Shown piece by piece: positions 45,321 to 54,690 of a stretch of DNA of 64,000 bases. A program made the translations under genes and the position numbers. Within the stretch, counting starts at the first letter, position 1, and each line of letters begins with the position of its first letter. The stretch spans positions 1 through 64,000 of the forward strand of contig NZ_JACHFD010000003.1 in assembly GCF_014201715.1 (NCBI RefSeq). Direction: 5' to 3'. This DNA is from Haloferula luteola (lineage in GTDB: Bacteria > Verrucomicrobiota > Verrucomicrobiia > Verrucomicrobiales > Akkermansiaceae). Under the pieces are notes generated by a model. It was given only the letters and a program-made list of their open reading frames with translations, was not told the origin of the DNA and ran no database searches.

Positions 45321-48300
45321 ATGATTCGCTGGTTCGCACGCAACGATATCGCGTCCAATTTCCTCATGATCGCCATCCTGGTTCTCGGGGGATGGACCGT
45401 CATGAACCGCGTGCCGTTGGAAGTACAACCCAGCATGCACTTCAACGAAGTCTTCGTTCACGTCAACTACCGCGGTGGCTCGCCTGAGGACGTCGAGCGC
45501 AATGTCATCGTGCCCATCGAGCTCGCACTCGAAGGCATGCCCGGCGTCAAACAAGTCACCTCCAGCGCCCGCGCCAACTTCGGTGAGGTCAAGGTGCTCG
45601 CTCAGGACCACGTCGACTCCCTTGAACTCCAGGACGAAGTGCAGCTCCGCGTGGATGGCATCGTCACCCTCCCTCAGGAAATCGATCCCCCCCGGGTTTT
45701 CGTGCCCGACACCTCCAAATGGATGGATGTGATCAAAGTCGCCATCACCGGCGACATGGACGTCAACGACCTCATCAAAGCAGCCCGTCGGGTGCGTGAC
45801 GACCTCCAGGAACTGCCCGGGATTTCTCAAGCCGCCATTCAGGGAGAGACTCGACAGGAAATCTCCATCGAGGCCGACCTCGCCCGGCTCCGGGATTTTG
45901 ACCTCGGCTTCACCGACCTCGCCGATGCCATCCGTCGCTCGTCCATTGACCAACCCGCCGGCCGCATTCAGACCGACGAGGGCGCCATGATCATCCGCTC
46001 CCGCGGACAGGCATTCACCAAGGAAGAATTCGAAAACATCGTCGTCTCAAACCATCGGGGTGCCAATGTCCGCGTCAAAGAAGTCGCCCACGTGACCGAC
46101 GGCTTCGAAGAAGGCGGCAAAATCATGCGCTTCAATGGGCGCCCCGCCCTGCTGGTCGAAGTTCTCCGCCTGAACGAGGAAAATGCCCTCGATATCGCCG
46201 ACAAGGTCAAAACCTACGTGGCGACTCAGGAAAGCCGCTTCCCCCAAGGCATCGAACTCTACATTTGGGACGACAGCTCCATCGAACTCCGCGGACGCTT
46301 GGGCACCCTCTTCAGCAGCATGCTGCAAGGAGGCCTCCTTGTTCTGGTGGTGCTCGGTTTGTTCCTGCGTCCACGACTCGCCATCTGGGTCGTCGCTGGC
46401 ATTCCGGTCGCCTTCGCCGGGGGGCTCCTGATGATGCCCTACTTTGGCATGACACTCAACTCGATGAGCATCTTTGGCTTCATCATCGTCATTGGCCTCG
46501 TGGTCGATGATGCCATTGTCACCGCTGAAAACGTTTACACCAAGCTTCGCAACGGAGAGGACCCGATCACCGCCGCCGTCGATGGCGCCAAAGAGGTCGC
46601 CGTGCCCGTCACCTTTGGGGCTCTCACGACCGTCGTCGCATTCCTGCCTCTCCTGGGTTTCGAAGGCTTTTACGGCAATTACACCAAACAAATCCCTCCC
46701 GTCGTCGCCGCGGTCCTTCTGTTTTCGCTCATTGAGTCGAAGCTCGCCCTTCCCAGCCACCTCAAGCACATCCCGGTTGGCCGCACCCGCCTCGGCCCCT
46801 TTGCCCGCTTTCAGAAAAGCATTGCCGACGGCCTCGAAACTTTCATCGAACGCTTCTATCGGCCGTCTCTCGAATCGGCTACCCGCCACCGCTACACCAC
46901 CATTGCCGTCTTCCTTGCCATTGCCATGTGCTCCTTTGGCCTCGTGAAAAGCGGCCGACTGGGTTTCGTCAACATGCCTGCCATGGATCGCAACCGCATC
47001 ACGGCTCGCATCCAAATGCCACGCGATACTCCGATCGAGACCACCGACAAGCGAGTGAACCGGATCGTGAGTGCCGTCGAAATCCTACGCAAAGAGTTCG
47101 TCGATCCCGGCAACGGCCAGTCGCTCATCGGCGACGTCCTGACCAGCGCCGGGGGCCATCCTGGTCGCCCTTGGGCTGATCCTCGAGAAGGCTTCGTCAT
47201 GCTCTCCGTCACCGATCCCGGTGATCGCACCGAACCCGGCCCGAAGAACAGCGACATCGCCAAACGCTGGCTCGAACTCGTCGGGGACATCCCCGATGCC
47301 CAGTCGTTTTGGATTTCAGGCGACCGCGGCGGTGGCGGCAGCAGCGATGAAATGGAGGAAATGCGCATCGAACTCCGTGGTCCCGAAGGCGAACTGAAAG
47401 CTGACCTCGCCGACCAAATTGTCGAAGAGTTAGAAGCCTACGAAGGCATTGCCGATGCCTGGAGCGATCAAGGACGCGTGCGTCCCGAAATCCACGTGAC
47501 GATCAAACCAGAAGGCGCCTCCCTCGGGCTCTCCCAACGCGACATCGGCGGGCAGATCCGCTCCGCCTTTTTCGGTGACGAAGCCCAGCGAATCCAACGC
47601 GGCCGCGATGACATTCGCGTCATGGTTCGCCTGCCCCAGAAACAACGCGAGTCGCTTCATACCTTTGAAGACCTCCGCATTCGCACTCCCGATGGAGGCA
47701 ATGCTCCTCTCAAATCCATCGCGACGGTCTCCTTGGAGAACGCCAAGTCCGACATCTATCGCGTCGATGGCGCCCAAGTCACCGGGATTGGCGCCAAGCC
47801 CCTCGACGAAACCATCGATCTCATCGCCATTGCTCGGGACATCGGTCCCCGTCTGGACGCCATTCTTAATCACCACTCCGAATACTCCTGGCGTTTCACC
47901 GGATACATTCAGGAGCACGAGGAAACCGGTCACCGCATTTGGATTGCGGGCATTGGGCTCTTTCTCGCCCTCTACGCCCTGCTGGCCGTGCCCTTCAAAT
48001 CGTTGATCCAGCCCTTCGTGGTGCTCCTCGCCGTGCCCTTTGGCATCATCGGAGCCCTCGCCGGGCACCTCATTCTCGGACTCACCCCCTCCTATCTCTC
48101 CGTCTTCGGCATGCTCGCTCTTGCCGGGGTGGTCGTGAATGATTCCTTGGTCATGGTCGACTTTGCCAACCAACGGCGGCGCGCTGGTGATCGCAGCCTT
48201 CAAGCCGTCACTGATGCAGGGAGCCGCCGCTTTCGGCCCATTCTACTGACCTCTCTGACCACCTTTGTCGGCCTCCTTCCGCTCATGCTGGATCCATCGC

Positions 48301-48509
48301 TGCAGGCCCAGTTCCTGATTCCCATGGCGGTGTCGCTTGGCTTTGGGATTCTCTTCGCCACCTTCATCACCCTCTACCTGATTCCCTCAGGCTATTTGGT
48401 CGCCGAAGACATCGTGCGCGGAACCCAAAAAGCCTGGGCTTGGTATCGGAAACCATTTCAGCGCGAACCGGAAGAGCCAGCGGAAGCACCGGCCCCTCCC
48501 GCGTCCTGA
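45321..48509 (+). CDS. RND-family efflux transporter, inner-membrane subunit
   Basis: A 1062-residue protein of the AcrB/MexF type, with twelve spans and two large periplasmic loops. Proton-relay Asp residues are in GLVVDDAIVTAENV in TM4, and the second half shows GVVVNDSLVMVDFANQRR, also typical. The motif ARNDIASNFLMIAILVLGG opens the protein. It is grouped with the broad 'hydrophobe/amphiphile efflux' class; metal-type (CusA) residues are not evident. No periplasmic adaptor or outer-membrane TolC-type gene is adjacent, so partners must be elsewhere. Confidence 0.93.
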   Translation: MIRWFARNDIASNFLMIAILVLGGWTVMNRVPLEVQPSMHFNEVFVHVNYRGGSPEDVERNVIVPIELALEGMPGVKQVTSSARANFGEVKVLAQDHVDSLELQDEVQLRVDGIVTLPQEIDPPRVFVPDTSKWMDVIKVAITGDMDVNDLIKAARRVRDDLQELPGISQAAIQGETRQEISIEADLARLRDFDLGFTDLADAIRRSSIDQPAGRIQTDEGAMIIRSRGQAFTKEEFENIVVSNHRGANVRVKEVAHVTDGFEEGGKIMRFNGRPALLVEVLRLNEENALDIADKVKTYVATQESRFPQGIELYIWDDSSIELRGRLGTLFSSMLQGGLLVLVVLGLFLRPRLAIWVVAGIPVAFAGGLLMMPYFGMTLNSMSIFGFIIVIGLVVDDAIVTAENVYTKLRNGEDPITAAVDGAKEVAVPVTFGALTTVVAFLPLLGFEGFYGNYTKQIPPVVAAVLLFSLIESKLALPSHLKHIPVGRTRLGPFARFQKSIADGLETFIERFYRPSLESATRHRYTTIAVFLAIAMCSFGLVKSGRLGFVNMPAMDRNRITARIQMPRDTPIETTDKRVNRIVSAVEILRKEFVDPGNGQSLIGDVLTSAGGHPGRPWADPREGFVMLSVTDPGDRTEPGPKNSDIAKRWLELVGDIPDAQSFWISGDRGGGGSSDEMEEMRIELRGPEGELKADLADQIVEELEAYEGIADAWSDQGRVRPEIHVTIKPEGASLGLSQRDIGGQIRSAFFGDEAQRIQRGRDDIRVMVRLPQKQRESLHTFEDLRIRTPDGGNAPLKSIATVSLENAKSDIYRVDGAQVTGIGAKPLDETIDLIAIARDIGPRLDAILNHHSEYSWRFTGYIQEHEETGHRIWIAGIGLFLALYALLAVPFKSLIQPFVVLLAVPFGIIGALAGHLILGLTPSYLSVFGMLALAGVVVNDSLVMVDFANQRRRAGDRSLQAVTDAGSRRFRPILLTSLTTFVGLLPLMLDPSLQAQFLIPMAVSLGFGILFATFITLYLIPSGYLVAEDIVRGTQKAWAWYRKPFQREPEEPAEAPAPPAS

Positions 48510-48519
48510 ACCCACCGCA

Positions 48520-49191
48520 TCAAAGCGGAAGCTTTTCCTGCTCTCCGAGGTGGCGGGGTCGGGTTCCTAAAATGCGCACATCGAGCCACATTTTCACCCG
48601 CGCACCGACCTCCCTCCATCGGGTCTTCCACCCCCCTTGGCCCTTCACATCCCGGGCATTAAAACCGACGGCTTCCAACCCCTGGGCCCTCGCCAGATAG
48701 AGCGCTCGCTCATTTTGAAAGCGCTGTGTGATGAAGGTGACTTCCTTCACCCCAAACACCTCCTTCGCTCGCACCACCGAGTCCAAAGTACGCAACCCGG
48801 CGTAGTCGCACACAATTTTATCGGCTGGCACCCCAGCCGCCACCAAGGCCCGCATCATTCGCAGCGGCTCATTGTAGTGCTTGGTCCGATTATCTCCGGA
48901 TACAATCACGCAGCTCAACTTTCCCGCCTTCCAAAGCTCCGCGGCGGCATCGATCCGGTAGCGAAAGTAGAGATTCTCCCGCCCCTCAATCCGATCGTCA
49001 CAGCCAAACACCAATCCCACCCGACCCGTCGGCACCTCCTCAACCCGGTCGAAAACCCGTCCCGAGGCCGCAAAGACGGCCGCCAAATTCATCCATCCCA
49101 CCGCGAGTACAAATCCCAGCACCAGGGTCGCGACGAGAAGCAGCAGCCGTTTCCACCACGGTTTGCCATGAGCGCCTCCTCTTTTCTTCAC
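48520..49191 (-). CDS. sanA: SanA-like DUF218 envelope protein
   Basis: This 223-residue protein has one N-terminal membrane span (LLLLVATLVLGFVLAVGW) and a DUF218 domain facing the periplasm. Motifs are VGLVFGCD, CVIVSGDNRTKHYNEP and DYAGLRTLDSVVRAKEVFG, then FITQRFQNERALYLA, as in E. coli SanA, which affects outer-membrane integrity and vancomycin resistance. It is last in the maf-lipid kinase-sanA operon, overlapping the kinase stop by 4 nt. Confidence 0.88.
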   Translation of the reverse strand: MKKRGGAHGKPWWKRLLLLVATLVLGFVLAVGWMNLAAVFAASGRVFDRVEEVPTGRVGLVFGCDDRIEGRENLYFRYRIDAAAELWKAGKLSCVIVSGDNRTKHYNEPLRMMRALVAAGVPADKIVCDYAGLRTLDSVVRAKEVFGVKEVTFITQRFQNERALYLARAQGLEAVGFNARDVKGQGGWKTRWREVGARVKMWLDVRILGTRPRHLGEQEKLPL

Positions 49192-50162
49192 GTTTCAGGC
49201 ACACCCACGGTTTTTCGCAGCGACCCCAGGAAGTGTTTCATCGCTTCCTCCCACCGGGTACCAATTGGCTTCTTCGGAGCCAACACCCGAAGGCGTTCGG
49301 GTTGATCATCGCCGAACACCACCCGCTTGGTTCTACCCACCAGCTCGCCATCCACCTCCAGTGGCACCTCGCGCTCGCTTTCGACCACGCAAGACTCCGT
49401 CTGCAAATACACCACCGTTGACTCGTCGAACGCCACCCCACGAGAGGCGATGCCACGTAGCGAATCGAGCACCAATCGATATCCCGCCTCTTTGAAAACC
49501 AGAACATCCAACTTGCTGTCCTGATTGTCAGCCAAATGGAACAACCGGATTTGGCCGCCATACAATGAGCCGTTGCCCGCAAGCACCGCAATGCCCTCCG
49601 TCTGCAAGCCCTCCGCTGTCGTCACCCGCATCACCGGCGGGTCCTCACCCAAAACTTTGACCGCCGAGAGCAGATACGCCAACGGACCCAGTACCTTTTT
49701 GCTCTCCCAGGTGGTCTCCTCAATCACCGCCGCATCAAAACCCACTCCCGCCATTTGCACGAAAGGCGTACCATTCGCCTCAAAGAGATCCACCTCTCGG
49801 ACATTTCCTTCAAGAATCACCTCAAAAGCCCGATCCAAGTTGTCATACGGAATCCCCAGCTCCCGGGCAAAAACGTTCATCGTCCCGGTGGGCAACACCC
49901 CCAATGCCGTTTGGGTTCCCGCCAAGCCCTTCACCACCGCATTGAGGGTTCCATCACCGCCCGCCGCAATCACCATCGGTTCTCCCTCGGCGGCAAACCT
50001 GGACGCCAAGGCATGGGCTTCCTCCGCAGATCGGGTCGCGTAAAGCGCCAAGCCTGCCGCATTGTCCATCAAGAACTCCAACGCCCGGCGGCCCCGTTGA
50101 CTGCGCGCCTTGGGATTGAAAAGAACCGGATATCGAGGCGGGAGGATCACGCCCCCAATCAA
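49188..50162 (-). CDS. diacylglycerol/lipid kinase family protein
   Basis: A 324-residue soluble or peripheral kinase of the DgkB/YegS family. The nucleotide motif is VIAAGGDGTLNAVVKGLAG, followed by LGVLPTGTMNVFARELGIP. The C-terminal lipid-binding sandwich has GVGFDAAVI. The annotated start is TTG 50162, immediately after the maf stop; GTG 50150 is an alternative. The lipid substrate is unknown. Operon with maf and sanA. Confidence 0.87.
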   Translation of the reverse strand: MIGGVILPPRYPVLFNPKARSQRGRRALEFLMDNAAGLALYATRSAEEAHALASRFAAEGEPMVIAAGGDGTLNAVVKGLAGTQTALGVLPTGTMNVFARELGIPYDNLDRAFEVILEGNVREVDLFEANGTPFVQMAGVGFDAAVIEETTWESKKVLGPLAYLLSAVKVLGEDPPVMRVTTAEGLQTEGIAVLAGNGSLYGGQIRLFHLADNQDSKLDVLVFKEAGYRLVLDSLRGIASRGVAFDESTVVYLQTESCVVESEREVPLEVDGELVGRTKRVVFGDDQPERLRVLAPKKPIGTRWEEAMKHFLGSLRKTVGVPET

Positions 50163-50163
50163 A

Positions 50164-50730
50164 TCACGTGACCAACGCGCCGCAAGCCTTCAACCGCTGG
50201 ATCAACTCCTCCATCGGCAATCCCATCACATTGTCGAAATCGCCGTCGATGCCCTCAACCAAGCGCTCCCCATGCTCCTGAATCCCGTAGGCCCCTGCCT
50301 TATCAAGCGGATGGACCCGCTCAAAATACTCCGAAATCGCCTCATCATCGAGAACATGGAACCGCACCTTGGTCGCCACCACAAAAGTTTCCCCCTTCCC
50401 ATCGGCCGATCTCAAACACACTCCGGTTCTCACCTCATGAGCCCGCCCCGATAGCTTCTGCAACATCGCCCGCGCCTCCTCAAGATCACGTGGCTTCCCC
50501 AATACCTCGCCACCCACCTGCACCAAAGTGTCCGCGGCAATGATCCATTCCCCGGGCCCCACCTCAACACCCGCCGCTTTGATCTCCGCATTGGCCTGAC
50601 AAAGCTCATCCCAAGGACGAGCCCCCGGTGGCAGTTCCTCGGCCGCCGAGGGTCTCACCACAAACTCCAAACCCTCACGAGCCATCAACTCCTTCCGCCG
50701 CGGCGATCCCGATGCCAAAACCAATGTCAT
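50164..50730 (-). CDS. maf: Maf-family nucleotide pyrophosphatase
   Basis: It hydrolyses abnormal or canonical (dTTP/UTP-type) nucleoside triphosphates. The 188-residue protein has LVLASGSPRRKELM at the start, AADTLVQVGGEVLGKPRD with the catalytic Asp, the RTGVCL strand and AGAYGIQEHGERLVEGIDGDFDNVMGLP near the end. It is the first gene of the minus-strand operon and divergent from znuA. Confidence 0.93.
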   Translation of the reverse strand: MTLVLASGSPRRKELMAREGLEFVVRPSAAEELPPGARPWDELCQANAEIKAAGVEVGPGEWIIAADTLVQVGGEVLGKPRDLEEARAMLQKLSGRAHEVRTGVCLRSADGKGETFVVATKVRFHVLDDEAISEYFERVHPLDKAGAYGIQEHGERLVEGIDGDFDNVMGLPMEELIQRLKACGALVT

Positions 50731-50802
50731 GCCCCTTCCCTAGCCATTCCTCCGATCCTGCCAAGACCATCGTCCTTCCGCGCGACGGCCCTCAACACCT
50801 CA

Positions 50803-50824
50803 GCAACTATCGCAAAGGAGTTGC
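50803..50824. promoter_or_regulatory. dyad upstream of the znuA-like gene
   Basis: GCAACT (50803-50808) and AGTTGC (50819-50824) form a 22-bp dyad, with a second nested dyad CGCAA-N5-TTGCG (50811-50825). It lies 31 bp before the GTG start in the maf-znuA divergent gap, a place expected for a Zur-type metal regulator. The core also contains AAAGGAG, so part could be a leader ribosome-binding site. A four-codon frame (ATG 50844) ends across the GTG. Confidence 0.4.
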
Positions 50825-50854
50825 GTTTCAACCCACCCATGTTATGGGCCCCGG

Positions 50855-51739
50855 GTGATCCGAACCATGCTGCTCCTCATGCTCAGTGTCCTGGGTGCCT
50901 CCGCGAATCTGAAAATCGCGGTGCTTCACCCCCTGCTCGGTGATCTCGCGCAGCAAGTCGGAGGCGATCGAGTCACGGTGACCGATCTCCTAGGGCCGAA
51001 TGGCGATCCTCACCACTTTGAGCCCACACCCGCCCAACTTCGGCAGGCCGGATCACTGGACCTTGTCCTCGCCTGTGGTGTCGGCCTCGAGGCGGATCTT
51101 CCGACCCTACGCAGTCTTCTCCCCCCGGCGACCCCGCTATTCGAAGTCGGCTCCACCCTTCCCACCATTGAGGGAAGCTGCGCGGATCCCAGCCACGATC
51201 ACTCGACCCATCAACACGGCAAAGACCCCCACTGGTGGCACTCCGTCGAACAAGTTCGCCGCGCCGTCACGTCCCTCGAAACCGAATTCACCCGGCTCGA
51301 CCCCGACGGCCAAAAAACTTATCACGACCGCGCTCTCGCTTACCGCCAAACTCTCGACGCTCTCGATCGCTGGGTTCGCCGGGAAGTCGCCCGCATTCCT
51401 CGCGACCGCCGAATCCTCGCGACCTCCCACGCCGCCTTCGGCTATTTCTGCCACGAGCACGAGTTTCAACAAGTCGCCGTCCAAGGATTGACCCGAGAGC
51501 AAATGCCCGACGCCCAGACCCTGGCCAAAACCTTCTCCCAGCTTCGCAGTCAACACGTCCGCGTCATTTTCCCGGAAAAAGGAAATAACCCGGCGACCTT
51601 GCAAGCCCTCGTCCAAGATGGCGGACTTCAGCTGGGCCCTGCACTCGATGCCGATGGCACCCACTCCGCCAGCTTCGAGGCGATGATGCGTTCCAACGTC
51701 GCGGCCATTCGTCAGACTCTCACGACGGCCCCTCACTGA
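50855..51739 (+). CDS. znuA: metal ABC transporter substrate-binding protein (ZnuA/TroA type)
   Basis: A 294-residue cluster A-I binding protein starting GTG 50855 (ATG 50867 also possible), with a signal peptide (LLLMLSVLGASANLK). Metal ligands by pattern: His in DPHHFEPTPAQL, His of ATSHAAFGYF, a Glu or Asp toward the C-terminus (DADGT). A short His-rich loop (DPSHDHSTHQHGKDPHWWH) marks it as zinc-type rather than manganese-type. No ZnuB permease or ZnuC ATPase is adjacent, so it is an orphan binding protein here. It abuts yraN tail to tail with zero gap. Confidence 0.85.
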   Translation: MIRTMLLLMLSVLGASANLKIAVLHPLLGDLAQQVGGDRVTVTDLLGPNGDPHHFEPTPAQLRQAGSLDLVLACGVGLEADLPTLRSLLPPATPLFEVGSTLPTIEGSCADPSHDHSTHQHGKDPHWWHSVEQVRRAVTSLETEFTRLDPDGQKTYHDRALAYRQTLDALDRWVRREVARIPRDRRILATSHAAFGYFCHEHEFQQVAVQGLTREQMPDAQTLAKTFSQLRSQHVRVIFPEKGNNPATLQALVQDGGLQLGPALDADGTHSASFEAMMRSNVAAIRQTLTTAPH

Positions 51740-52192
51740 TCACGATTCCTCGAGGCTCACATTTTCTACGGAGTTCACACGCGGACGCTCCCCGTCGGTA
51801 AGCAGGATCTCCAGAACGTCGTATCTCCATGGGAAATCGCGGCGACCCAGCAATCGCAACCACTCATTGGCGCCACGGCGGATCAGTCGGCGCTTGTCTC
51901 GATTCACCGCATCCAGAGGCCGGCCGAAGCCCTCACGGGTCCGGGTCTTCACCTCGACAAACAGCAACAAGGCTCCTTGCCGGGCGACGATGTCGACCTC
52001 TCCTCCGCCCGGTGCGCGAAAATTGCAGGCGAGAACTTTTGCCCCCTGAGCTCTTATCCATGCCTTCGCCACCCGCTCTCCAAGGCGACCCACCTCCGCA
52101 GGTGTCAGAGACTCACCCCTGCTCGTCTTCAAACAGCAGGGAGCATTGAGCAACCGGCTGAAACGAGTGACGATGAATGCGACAAGGCCCAT
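51740..52192 (-). CDS. yraN: YraN/UPF0102-family nuclease-like protein
   Basis: The protein of about 150 residues carries the restriction-endonuclease-like core: GRLGERVAKAWIRAQG, then GGGEVDIVARQGALLLFVEVKTR, where Asp and the ExK pair are the expected metal ligands. Start assignment is unsure: ATG 52192 overlaps rnhB by 80 bp, while TTG codons further in would give a 131-residue form closer to the family size. It follows rnhB in the usual rnhB-yraN order. Confidence 0.82.
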   Translation of the reverse strand: MGLVAFIVTRFSRLLNAPCCLKTSRGESLTPAEVGRLGERVAKAWIRAQGAKVLACNFRAPGGGEVDIVARQGALLLFVEVKTRTREGFGRPLDAVNRDKRRLIRRGANEWLRLLGRRDFPWRYDVLEILLTDGERPRVNSVENVSLEES

Positions 52193-52742
52193 GGCGTTGA
52201 AGAGCTTCGAGGTGCGCCTTCGTACCATAACCCATATGACGCTCAAAGCCGTATTGCGGAAACTCCCGAGCCCACTCAAGCATCATTCGATCTCTGGACA
52301 CCTTGGCCACGATGCTCGCAGCCGCGATCGAAAGCGACCGTCCGTCACCTTTCACCACGCCTTGATGATCGACCGGAAAACCTGCGACGGGCAAACCATC
52401 GATCAGGCAATGCTCCACATCGGCGCCCAAAAGCCGCACCGCCTCCGCCATCGCACGATGCGTGGCCCTTAGAATGTTGATGCGGTCGATTTCCTCGGAC
52501 TCCACCGAAGCCATCGCCCAGCGGACCGAAGGGTCTTCCGTCAAAACCGTGAAAAGCAGCTCACGACGTTTGGCAGAAAGCTTTTTGGAGTCATTCAAGC
52601 CTGCACACTGGAAACCTTCTGGTAGCACCGCCGCCGCCGCCACCACCGGGCCCGCCAAAGGACCGCGGCCGGCTTCATCGACCCCCGCAATCACCTTGAA
52701 TCCACGGTCGCGGCAGGCGGCTTCGAAGCTCAGATCAGGCAT
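52113..52742 (-). CDS. rnhB: ribonuclease HII
   Basis: It removes RNA from RNA/DNA hybrids and misincorporated ribonucleotides. The 209-residue protein has the catalytic DEAGRGPLAGPVV (Asp and Glu), the DSKKLSAKRREL block, the third acidic residue in HCLIDGLPV, and GDGRSLSIAAASIVAKVSRD. All four acidic residues appear present. It is between the CAP lipoprotein gene and yraN on one strand. Confidence 0.94.
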   Translation of the reverse strand: MPDLSFEAACRDRGFKVIAGVDEAGRGPLAGPVVAAAAVLPEGFQCAGLNDSKKLSAKRRELLFTVLTEDPSVRWAMASVESEEIDRINILRATHRAMAEAVRLLGADVEHCLIDGLPVAGFPVDHQGVVKGDGRSLSIAAASIVAKVSRDRMMLEWAREFPQYGFERHMGYGTKAHLEALQRHGPCRIHRHSFQPVAQCSLLFEDEQG

Positions 52743-52749
52743 TCCTGAT

Positions 52750-53322
52750 TCAGAACGAACGCATGCGGTCGGTCAATGTCTGGGAAGAGAGATCCTTGGT
52801 CGCAAAAATCTGGGTCACGTAGACCATCCCGTCATCGGCCACGTAGACCCCCATCCCGGCGCAATCCCACTTCTGACGGAGGTTGTAGAGGTGCTTCTTC
52901 GATTGCACCCAAGCTTGGGTAATCTCACCAGCAACGTCGCCACCCGCTTTGCCGCCTGCGACGTTCTCCGCTAAGGAAAGCATGCCATAGCCCCTCTGCG
53001 CCATCAGCACCCGCTCCTCGAAGCCGACGTGGCTGATGTTCTCCGAACCCAGCGTGAATTTGCCCCGGTTTCTCGCCATGAACTCGCAATGAGCTTGGGC
53101 GAGGCGATCCAACCCAGGGTGACTCGGCAACGCCGATCGCCCGATCGAACCGCGAAACCGATTCACCGACGATTCCAACTGGGACTTCAGGCCACTCGAA
53201 CCTTTCGACTCGACCGGATGCTGCGACATCGCCACTCGGGTCGTATCGAGACTCTGAGCGCATGAAGCAAGGAACAGGAGCCCTCCGGCTCCCACGACTT
53301 GAAACAGATGTTTCGGGAACAT
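52750..53322 (-). CDS. CAP-domain lipoprotein
   Basis: The 190-residue product has a lipobox signal (GLLFLASC). A CAP/SCP domain follows: helix LESSVNRFRGSIGRSALP, LAQAHCEFMARNRGKF, the sheet GSENISHVGFEERV, AENVAGG, and WDCAGMGVYVADDGMVYVTQIFA at the end. One of the usual His ligands is altered to Cys (AHCEFM), which may alter metal binding. It is probably on the outer surface or periplasm. It leads the minus-strand run into rnhB and yraN (8-bp gap). Confidence 0.82.
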   Translation of the reverse strand: MFPKHLFQVVGAGGLLFLASCAQSLDTTRVAMSQHPVESKGSSGLKSQLESSVNRFRGSIGRSALPSHPGLDRLAQAHCEFMARNRGKFTLGSENISHVGFEERVLMAQRGYGMLSLAENVAGGKAGGDVAGEITQAWVQSKKHLYNLRQKWDCAGMGVYVADDGMVYVTQIFATKDLSSQTLTDRMRSF

Positions 53323-53991
53323 GCAGGTAGTGGTGTGGGACGAAAAGGAACCGGGAGGGAACGATTCCCTTCGGATCCCAACTCAACAATCGCAATTCGT
53401 CAGGACAAAAGTCACATCAGGGGGTTACGAAATCACGTGCCTCGTGAAATTACGGTGCCACGTAAGATTCCCCATCGGTTTGAAGCAGGCCTCAGGCCAT
53501 CCATTCGCCGCGCCCGTCCCTCGATCGGTAGTTCCCGACCTCCGACTCATCGCGGCTTTCAGCAGGGTCATGGCTTCACGGACTCTGAAGACTCAGATCC
53601 GAAAAGTGGGATCTCAGGAAGTCACCCGCGATGCGATGCACGGAGGCCCGAATATCGACGCTCTGGAAGCCCTCTGCCCCACGGATGACGGCGTTTTCAC
53701 AAGTGGATTTTCCGCTTCATTCCCTCCTTGGGGCTCGGCTAACTCCATCACCCCTGGCCGTCTTATCATGAAACTCGCCTACGAGGGGCTCATGCGATTC
53801 CATGACATTTCTGGCAGAAACCAACCCTCATCCGATACCTCCGCACAGAACCGAGGGACTTCCTATATCGACCCTCGGGTTTTCGCCGCAGGCGACCCTG
53901 GGCCAAATGGCCGAAAACGAACCGGTCCGTTCCCATGCGCCCTCCGGGGTGCAGCACCTTTCGGAATCACGCAACGGATCGGTGGCCATCC
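53323..53991. other. intergenic region of 669 bp without a convincing gene
   Basis: A plus-strand frame of 310 codons crosses this region but continues antisense through the response regulator gene and has no domain motif, so I reject it. No terminator with a T-run follows the response regulator. I see no RNA gene. Confidence 0.5.
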
Positions 53992-54690
53992 TCAGTCAAT
54001 GCATCCCCATTCGAAGCGGTATCCCTTCCCCCTGAGGGTAACGATGTACTGTCGGTGGGAGGTATTCGTTTCGATCTTTTGGCGTAGCCATGAGATGTGC
54101 ACATCGACCGTCCGCTCCGTGATGTGGGGTTGGTCCGCCCACACTTGCGAGAGGATCGATTCCCTGGACAAAGTGGAACCTGCATTCTTGACGAGAAGCT
54201 GGAGCAGCTCCGATTCCTTCGTGGTGAGATGGATCGACTCGCCATTCCGATAGACCTTCGATTGGGTGAAATCTGCGATGGTGTCGCCAAACTGAATGGA
54301 GGATCCTTCCCCCAAGTAGGACTTTCTTAGCCGGCGAAGGAGGGCATGGACGCGGGCGACCAGTTCGTCGGGATCGAAGGGTTTTACCATATAGTCGTCC
54401 GCCCCACTTTGAAGGCCTCTGACGCGGTCATGAACGACCCCACGGGCGGTCAACATCAGGATCCCACCTCCGAATCCTTCTTTCCGAACTTCATGGCAGA
54501 TTTCGAAACCCGACTTGCCTGGGAGCATCAGATCGAGAATGAGCAAATCAAACGGCTCGGACCGAGCACGACGGAATCCTGCCTCGCCGTGAGCCGAAGA
54601 CTCCACTTCATGGCCTTCGGAGCGTAGAAGATCCCCGACCACTTCGGCAATGGCGGATTCGTCTTCGATCAGCAGGATCTTGGCTGTCAT
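53992..54690 (-). CDS. OmpR/PhoB-family response regulator
   Basis: A 232-residue regulator with a receiver domain (acidic Asp10, Glu11, phosphoacceptor Asp53 in LLILDLMLPGKSG, Lys in DYMVKPFD) and a winged-helix DNA-binding domain (LTTKESELLQLLVKNAG, ERTVDVHISWLRQKIE, TLRGKGYRFEW). It overlaps the sensor gene by 4 nt, with the sensor upstream and regulator second, which is less usual than the reverse. Its probable site is the CTTAA direct repeat at 56371. Confidence 0.93.
   Translation of the reverse strand: MTAKILLIEDESAIAEVVGDLLRSEGHEVESSAHGEAGFRRARSEPFDLLILDLMLPGKSGFEICHEVRKEGFGGGILMLTARGVVHDRVRGLQSGADDYMVKPFDPDELVARVHALLRRLRKSYLGEGSSIQFGDTIADFTQSKVYRNGESIHLTTKESELLQLLVKNAGSTLSRESILSQVWADQPHITERTVDVHISWLRQKIETNTSHRQYIVTLRGKGYRFEWGCID

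Noticed and set aside
53321-54253. Plus-strand frame of 310 codons
   Set aside because: Enters the response regulator antisense and has no motif or start context.
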